Shown piece after piece: positions 59,353 through 64,000 of a stretch of DNA of 64,000 nucleotides (its first letter is position 1; the number at the start of each line of letters is the position of its first letter). The DNA is taken from NCBI GenBank assembly GCA_948473335.1, contig CAOKXF010000002.1, forward strand, positions 62,001 to 126,000, in the 5' to 3' direction. Source of the stretch: an uncultured Clostridium sp. (GTDB lineage Bacteria; Bacillota; Clostridia; TANB77; CAG-508). The notes beneath the pieces are model-generated. The model worked only from the letters and a program-made list of their open reading frames with translations. It searched no databases and had not been told where the DNA came from. The position numbers were made by a program, and so were the translations under genes.

Positions 59353-60203
59353 TATTTTTTCTCCTCTGGCATATATATATTTTTTGCTATTATTTTTATT
59401 TCTGTTACATTCATTGATGTTAAATTTTCTATTTCTCTTTTTGCACGTTGTTTAAATTCATTTAGTCCTTCTACTACATTAAATCCGTATACTACTGATA
59501 CTTCCATATATATATCTACGCCTTCCATTGAGCTATTTATTCTTGTTCTTAATACTTTATGGATTTTTGGCATTTTTGTTGCTAAATATTCTACTATCCC
59601 TTTGAATACACTGTCTGATATTGTAAAATTTCCTAAATAACTAAATGTTGGTCTTATTATTGATTTTTCTGCTATGTACGGTTTTTCTCCTAATCCCTTA
59701 GATTTGAATATCTGCAGTGGATCTAATAAATATCCCGAAAAGTCTTTTTTTATCTGAAATGTTGGTACCGGTATTACATGTTTTCCTTCTGTTACTCTTA
59801 TTCTTCTCGCTGTTTCCATCTCTTGTTGTGTCGCTACATCTGTTATATATATTATTTCTTGTATTTCTGGTAATTCTAAATTTTTTGCTATTTTGTGTAC
59901 CATTTCATCTGATGTTCCTAATATTAATATGCTTTCTACTCTATTTTTCTTTATTGCTTCTATTACTTCTTGTTTTTTTTCTTCATCTAAAAATATTGCT
60001 TCTTTTACTGTTTCTATTTTTGTATGTGCTTTCTTTGCTGATTCTCCTGCTATTATCTCGTTTTCTTTTATTAATAATCCATCATCTATTATATATTTTA
60101 TATTTTTTTCATTTGCAACCATTTGTGCTCTATAACTTTTCCCTGTTCCTGATGGTCCTACAAATGCATATACTTTTATTTTATTTGTATTTGCGAATAA
60201 CAT
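59352..60203 (-). CDS. P-loop NTPase fused to an Asp23/Gls24-like domain
   Basis: A 283-residue protein. The N-terminal half has a Walker A loop FVGPSGTGKSYRAQ and a Rossmann-like order ending near ITDVATQQEMETARRIR. The C-terminal half (from about residue 175) reads ISDSVFKGIVEYLATKMPKI, VDIYMEVSVVYGFNVVEG, and FKQRAKREIENLTSMNVTEI, the pattern of alkaline-shock Asp23 proteins. Asp23 domains bind membrane partners; here one appears to be tied to a nucleotide switch. It is upstream of and coupled to plsC. The role is unknown. Confidence 0.82.
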   Translation of the reverse strand: MLFANTNKIKVYAFVGPSGTGKSYRAQMVANEKNIKYIIDDGLLIKENEIIAGESAKKAHTKIETVKEAIFLDEEKKQEVIEAIKKNRVESILILGTSDEMVHKIAKNLELPEIQEIIYITDVATQQEMETARRIRVTEGKHVIPVPTFQIKKDFSGYLLDPLQIFKSKGLGEKPYIAEKSIIRPTFSYLGNFTISDSVFKGIVEYLATKMPKIHKVLRTRINSSMEGVDIYMEVSVVYGFNVVEGLNEFKQRAKREIENLTSMNVTEIKIIAKNIYMPEEKK

Positions 60204-60236
60204 CTTTTCTCCTTTTCTTTGTATTGTCGAATATAA

Positions 60237-60265
60237 GAATAGGAAAATCGAAAATTTTCCTATTC
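60237..60265 (-). terminator. Terminator after the GT2 gene
   Basis: GAATAGGAAAAT and ATTTTCCTATTC are perfect 12-base arms around CGAAA, 18 bases past the stop. Confidence 0.75.
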
Positions 60266-60283
60266 TAATGCCTTTTTATTAAT

Positions 60284-61534
60284 TTATACTACTTTTTCTT
60301 CTGCTTCACTCACTTCTGCTATTTTTATGTCTCTTACATGTTCTATTTTTTCCCATTCTAGTTCTCTTCTAAATAAGCACTTAAAGTTTATTAGCAACCA
60401 ACTTCCCATAAATAATGGATAACATAATAGTCCTTTTATCATTGGTTTTATTGGCTTTTTGTCTAACCACATTGCAACTACTGCTGTTCCTATTGGTAAT
60501 ATTAGTGTTGGTACCAAATATCTTAATATATTTAATGCTAGCTCTGCTTCTGTTATTCCACTTAATGCATACATTACAAAATTAGTTATTAAAAGTACTA
60601 ATGTTAATATAAACATTGGTATGCTTCCTAATATATATAGTAATCCATCAAAATTCATTAAAGTTTTGTGTTCTTTTACTGCTTTTGCTAAGTCTGTAGT
60701 ATATTTTCCTACACATTGTATATGTCCTACTGTCCATCTACTTCTTTGTGACCATGATTGTTTGAAAGTTGTTGGCTGTTCATCATATACTATTGCATCT
60801 GTTGCCCATCCTAATTTTTTTCCTGCTATTATTCTTTTTAATGAAAACTCTATATCTTCTGTTAGTGTTTCTGTATTCCATCCATCTGGCTTTATTACAT
60901 CGAATTTTACCATAAATCCTGTTCCATTTAATAATGGTGATAATCCAATATTGTATCTTGCTAAATGGTAAAATCTGTGTAGTGTCCAATAGAACAACGC
61001 ATAACCTGCTGATATCCAATTGTCCGCTGGATTTTTTATATCTCTATATCCTTGTACTACATCTTCTCCTTGGCATAACTTTTTGTTCATATTTACTATG
61101 AAGTTTTCATCTACTATATTGTCTGCATCAAATACAAAGAATGCATCATACTCTGCGTTTTCTTTTATTTTTTGTTTTAAAAACCAGTTTAGCGCTGCTC
61201 CCTTTGTTCTCTCTGTATTATTATATCTTTTATATACTATTGCTCCTTTTTCTTCTGCTATTTTTGCTGTATTATCTGTGCAATTGTCTGCTACTACATA
61301 TATATCATATAACTCTTTTTCATAGTTTTGATTCTTTAGACTCTCTATTAAATTTCCTATTACTGCTTCTTCATTGTGTGCTGGTATTATTGCCATAAAT
61401 TTGTGGTTTTTATTTTCTTTGTATTGTTTATCTTTTAATTTTACTAATGAGCATAAACTCACTATTATTTGGTATAACCAAAATACTGTTACTATCCATA
61501 CTAAAGCTTCTTTTAGTATATATATATATTCCAT
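60284..61534 (-). CDS. Membrane GT2 glycosyltransferase (processive type)
   Basis: 416 residues from the ATG at 61534, where AGGTG lies six bases before; the track start is a GTG in that site. One N-terminal helix, a cytoplasmic GT-A domain with VADNCTDNT, FDADN, ETLTEDIEFS and SQRSRW (QxxRW), and three to four C-terminal helices. This is the layout of hyaluronan/poly-GlcNAc/cellulose-type synthases. The product polymer cannot be told; no accessory genes are near. Confidence 0.88.
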   Translation of the reverse strand: MEYIYILKEALVWIVTVFWLYQIIVSLCSLVKLKDKQYKENKNHKFMAIIPAHNEEAVIGNLIESLKNQNYEKELYDIYVVADNCTDNTAKIAEEKGAIVYKRYNNTERTKGAALNWFLKQKIKENAEYDAFFVFDADNIVDENFIVNMNKKLCQGEDVVQGYRDIKNPADNWISAGYALFYWTLHRFYHLARYNIGLSPLLNGTGFMVKFDVIKPDGWNTETLTEDIEFSLKRIIAGKKLGWATDAIVYDEQPTTFKQSWSQRSRWTVGHIQCVGKYTTDLAKAVKEHKTLMNFDGLLYILGSIPMFILTLVLLITNFVMYALSGITEAELALNILRYLVPTLILPIGTAVVAMWLDKKPIKPMIKGLLCYPLFMGSWLLINFKCLFRRELEWEKIEHVRDIKIAEVSEAEEKVV

Positions 61535-61571
61535 TTTCATCACCTATATACTTTATTTTCCTTTTGTTATT

Positions 61572-62054
61572 TTATTCTTCATCTTCTTCATTATCTTCTT
61601 CATCATTTTCCACACATCCTCCACATTGTGTGCAATTTCCTGAACATCCTGCTTCTTGTTCTTCAATGTCTCCACTCCAGTCCAGCTCTATTATATTATG
61701 ACATTGTGGGCATTCTGTTTCTTTTTCTTCTTCATTATATTCTATTGAAAATTCGTAATCACAATATGGACATATTATATCAAAATCGTATTCATCTTCT
61801 ATATATATGTCTTTTTCTATATTTTCTATTACTTTTTGCATTTTTTCTATTTGTTCTTCCATTTCTTTTTGCTTTTCTTCTATTTTGTCGATTTTTGTTT
61901 CTTCGTATTCTATTATTTTATCCATTTCGTCTAAAAATACTCTTGTTAATTTATTTACTTTTTCTTTTATATACTTCTTCTCATTCTCATCATTTACATT
62001 TTTTTCTATTTCTTCTAAAAATTGGTTAATTTCTTTTTTTATGTTTTGAATCAT
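61572..62054 (-). CDS. CD1247-like coiled coil and zinc-ribbon protein
   Basis: 160 residues from the ATG at 62054 (MIQNIKKEINQFLEEIEKN). A long Glu/Lys coiled coil is followed by a zinc ribbon CPYC...CPQC and a second Cys cluster CSGNCTQCGGC, then an acidic tail. This resembles proteins with the CD1247 N-terminal domain that often follow efp in Clostridia. The ribosome site AGGAGG is unusually far (about 30 bases), but a seven-base hairpin ATACAAA-GAA-TTTGTAT between it and the ATG would bring them together. Function unknown. Confidence 0.8.
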   Translation of the reverse strand: MIQNIKKEINQFLEEIEKNVNDENEKKYIKEKVNKLTRVFLDEMDKIIEYEETKIDKIEEKQKEMEEQIEKMQKVIENIEKDIYIEDEYDFDIICPYCDYEFSIEYNEEEKETECPQCHNIIELDWSGDIEEQEAGCSGNCTQCGGCVENDEEDNEEDEE

Positions 62055-62142
62055 TGCTTTTAAATACAAATTCTTTGTATTTCCTCCTTCATTTTTTATT
62101 GTATAGGTAAATCGAAAACTTTTGCTATACAACAAGATTATG

Positions 62143-62709
62143 TTATACTCTTTCCATATATTCACATGTTCTTGTATCTATTCTTAATACATCTCCTATG
62201 TTTACAAACATTGGTACTTGTAATTCTAATCCTGTTTCTAATGTTGCTGGTTTTCCTGATGTTGTTGTTGTATTTCCTGCAAATCCTGGTTCTGTATATG
62301 TTACTTCCAATTCTACAAATATTGGTGGTTCTACTGCAAATACTTTTCCTTTAAATGATAATATTGTTACTTCCATATTTTCTTTTAAATATTTTAGTGT
62401 ATCTCCTAAATCTGATTTATTTAATGGTGTTTGATCATATGTTTCATTATCCATGAAATAGTATAAATCTCCATCATTGTATAAATATTGCATTACTTTT
62501 CTCTCTATTTCTGCTCCTGGATATTTGTCTGATGGATTAAATGTTTTTTCTAATACTGCTCCTGTTATTACATTTTTTAATTTTGTTCTTACAAATGCTG
62601 CTCCTTTTCCTGGTTTTACATGTTGGAATTCTACTACTCTATATACTCCTCCATCCATTTCAAATGTTGTTCCATTTCTAAAATCTCCTGCCATATATAC
62701 TGCTGCCAT
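62143..62709 (-). CDS. efp: Elongation factor P
   Basis: Relieves ribosome stalling at proline runs. 188 residues, KOW and two OB domains. [16 protein letters not shown], the loop [17 protein letters not shown] whose lysine (KPGKGA) is the usual modification site, and [12 protein letters not shown] at the end are diagnostic. AAAGGGG supports the start at MAAVYMAG. Often follows pepP elsewhere; here it stands with the CD1247-like gene. Confidence 0.97.
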   Translation of the reverse strand: MAAVYMAGDFRNGTTFEMDGGVYRVVEFQHVKPGKGAAFVRTKLKNVITGAVLEKTFNPSDKYPGAEIERKVMQYLYNDGDLYYFMDNETYDQTPLNKSDLGDTLKYLKENMEVTILSFKGKVFAVEPPIFVELEVTYTEPGFAGNTTTTSGKPATLETGLELQVPMFVNIGDVLRIDTRTCEYMERV

Positions 62710-62774
62710 TATGTTTTCCCCTTTCTCTTTTTTATTATATTTTCTTTGTTTTTTCGTTTTTTCTTGACCTTATT

Positions 62775-62803
62775 ATTTTACACTATTTAACTATAAAAAT
62801 CAA
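62775..62803 (-). promoter_or_regulatory. Promoter of efp
   Basis: TTGATT (62798-62803), 17 bases, TAAAAT (62775-62780) on the minus strand, about 65 bases before the start. Confidence 0.6.
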
Positions 62804-62938
62804 GTATTTTTTACCAATATATGCTAATCTTTATCTCATATTCATATTTCTTTGTTATTTTTCTTTATTTTTTATACTTTATTCTTTCTCTTTTTTCATT
62901 GCTACTTTCCTTTTTGTTAATGTTTTTTTGCAAACTTT

Positions 62939-62966
62939 AAGAAGTTATGTTATGCCATAACTTCTT
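62939..62966 (-). terminator. Terminator overlapping the end of veg
   Basis: AAGAAGTTATG and CATAACTTCTT form 11 perfect pairs with a six-base loop that contains the veg stop codon. U-run after the stem is poor. Confidence 0.6.
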
Positions 62967-63261
62967 TTATATTTCTTCTTCTTTTACTTATTGCTTCTAC
63001 TGGTGGTACTAATGGACTGTATGTTTCTCCATTAAATACATCTACTTCTACTGTTCTTGTTAATACATCTGTATAACTATATGTTACATTTCTATTATTT
63101 TCTTCATATCTTACTACAAATAAGTTTGGATATGCTTTTTCTATTGTTGCTTCTTTTTCAAAGATTTTACTTCTTCCTAGTGAACCTTTTACTATTATCT
63201 TTTGTCCTATTTTGTCTGAAATGTCTGTTTTTAAATTTGTTATATCTGTTTGACAAATCAT
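62950..63261 (-). CDS. veg: Veg-family protein
   Basis: A 103-residue protein of the Veg family, which in Bacillus is highly transcribed and promotes biofilm matrix expression. MICQTDITNLKTDISDKIGQKI, GSLGRSKIFEKEATIEKAYPNLFVV and TYSYTDVLTRTVEVDV fit. It has a near-consensus promoter and, further up, a phased repeat array. TAGGTGG precedes the ATG. Confidence 0.92.
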   Translation of the reverse strand: MICQTDITNLKTDISDKIGQKIIVKGSLGRSKIFEKEATIEKAYPNLFVVRYEENNRNVTYSYTDVLTRTVEVDVFNGETYSPLVPPVEAISKRRRNIKEVMA

Positions 63262-63291
63262 TTAACCACCTACTTTTCTTAAGATGGTTTG

Positions 63292-63320
63292 AGTATATCA
63301 TTTTATTTATGGATTGTCAA
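63292..63320 (-). promoter_or_regulatory. Strong sigma-A promoter of veg
   Basis: TTGACA (63315-63320), 17 bases, TATACT (63292-63297) on the minus strand, as expected for the famously strong veg promoter. Confidence 0.85.
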
Positions 63321-63390
63321 AAGCTGTAAATTTTAATCGATTTTCTGTATTTCAGTTTTTTCAATTGTTTTTTGTCTTTTTTTATCTTAT

Positions 63391-63429
63391 GTTACATTTT
63401 TATTACAAATATATTACAGTATTATTACA
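63391..63429. promoter_or_regulatory. Four-copy RTTACA array phased at 11 bases upstream of veg
   Basis: GTTACA (63391), ATTACA (63402), ATTACA (63413) and ATTACA (63424) recur with exactly five bases between them. This is the spacing of direct-repeat sites for OmpR/PhoB-type response regulators. It lies between the spo0A terminator and the veg promoter. Confidence 0.65.
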
Positions 63430-63493
63430 GCGATGTCTATATTAAAATTAAATATTATTCTTCTTTATAAGCAATCTGCATATGCATGGGAAA

Positions 63494-63523
63494 AGGCAAT
63501 GCGTAGTACTACTCGCATCGCCT
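63494..63523 (-). terminator. Terminator after spo0A
   Basis: AGGCAATGCG and CGCATCGCCT (one G-U) with a ten-base loop, 20 bases past the stop, followed by TTTTCCC on the minus strand. Confidence 0.75.
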
Positions 63524-63543
63524 ATTTCCTCTTACAATGACTC

Positions 63544-64000
63544 TTATTCTGCCCTCATCCTGTTATCCATTCTAATCTTGTCTGCCAAAATAGCAATGAA
63601 CTCACTATTTGTCGGCTTTCCTTTGTTAGGGTCGATTGTGTTCTTGAACACCTCCATCTCAATATCATACCCTTGCCTTGCCCACGAAACTTCAATCGCA
63701 TGCCTGATAGCACGTTCTACGCGGGAAGGCGTTGTCTTGTATTGTTTTGCTATGGTAGGGTACAGGATTTTCGTTATAGCACTAACATTCGTGGGGTCTT
63801 CAACTACCATCATTATTGCTGTACGCAAATACTGATAACCCTTAATGTGCGCTAGAACACCCATGAAATGAATCATATCCGTAACCTGTTGTTCCAAATC
63901 TACACTGGTTACGTGAAGCTTCGGTGTTTCCATCTCAGGCACTTTTGTCATGCCTTTTTGCACATCAGACGTACTTGTACTTACCTGATCCAGCCGCTCA
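63544..64000 (-). CDS. spo0A: Sporulation master regulator Spo0A, C-terminal part
   Basis: The minus frame is open from 63544 to the window edge, so the N-terminal receiver domain is out of view. The visible part is the DNA-binding effector domain: [40 protein letters not shown] and [17 protein letters not shown] are characteristic. Spo0A~P switches on sporulation. The ORF-track start (GTG) is internal; the linker [11 protein letters not shown] continues upstream. The DNA here is clearly richer in G/C than the flanks (23, 28 and 27 G/C in three 60-base blocks). Confidence 0.96.
   Translation of the reverse strand, partial: ERLDQVSTSTSDVQKGMTKVPEMETPKLHVTSVDLEQQVTDMIHFMGVLAHIKGYQYLRTAIMMVVEDPTNVSAITKILYPTIAKQYKTTPSRVERAIRHAIEVSWARQGYDIEMEVFKNTIDPNKGKPTNSEFIAILADKIRMDNRMRAE

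Overview
The window looks like a piece of the chromosome of a spore-forming, anaerobe-type member of the Clostridia with very low G+C. Support for this comes from Spo0A, SpoVS and dipicolinate synthase subunit A (sporulation), GroES/GroEL behind a CIRCE element, RNase G, Veg, YqeG and UppP, AT-rich codon use, and consensus sigma-A promoters. The gene orders efp with a CD1247-like protein and ymdB-spoVS are also clostridial. Genus or family cannot be fixed from the sequence alone. No tRNA, rRNA, CRISPR array, intact transposase or prophage was found. Almost every real gene lies on the minus strand, so the window reads right to left; mscL is the only convincing plus-strand gene. The long plus-strand ORFs in the track (Leu/Phe-rich or Ser/Ile-rich) are antisense shadows.

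Layout. 0-10.7 kb: greA (cut by the window edge), groES-groEL with CIRCE, a 732-residue putative metalloprotease, and yqeG - prepilin peptidase - pepP - pyrG, then argS. 10.9-11.8 kb: mscL fused to a zinc ribbon converges on a strongly promoted, GC-rich non-coding RNA gene; both use one bidirectional terminator. 11.8-24 kb: galE, a class A PBP, a NatAB-like exporter, addA, a frameshifted hslO and manA. 24-27.3 kb: three unrecognised or poorly characterised proteins.

27.3-40 kb is an accessory scrapyard. It holds broken genes (RhuM, a SAM methyltransferase, RibD-like reductases, fragments of SDR and other genes), internal segmental duplications, three Nudix hydrolases, two intact SDR genes, HD and HAD phosphatases, a QueH-GNAT fusion, an MBL hydrolase, a cupin, a small ORF of a kind often found beside recombinases, and a complete type III toxin-antitoxin locus (ToxIN/AbiQ type) with three covarying RNA repeats.

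40-64 kb returns to core genes: ligA, a sortase, HIT, an alaS without the C-Ala domain, uppP, dpaA, TPR and hypothetical proteins, rimO, rng, pth, spoVS, ymdB, trhP-trmR (tRNA U34 hydroxylation and methylation), typA, plsC, a P-loop/Asp23-like fusion, a GT2 glycosyltransferase, a CD1247-like zinc-ribbon protein, efp, veg and the 3' part of spo0A.

The best leads are the ncRNA at 11.5 kb, the type III TA locus at 36 kb, an 11-bp phased four-copy RTTACA array upstream of veg, a CIRCE variant with matched changes in both arms, and the duplicated gene remnants. Coordinates are hand-derived from the given sequence and ORF track; no similarity search was run.
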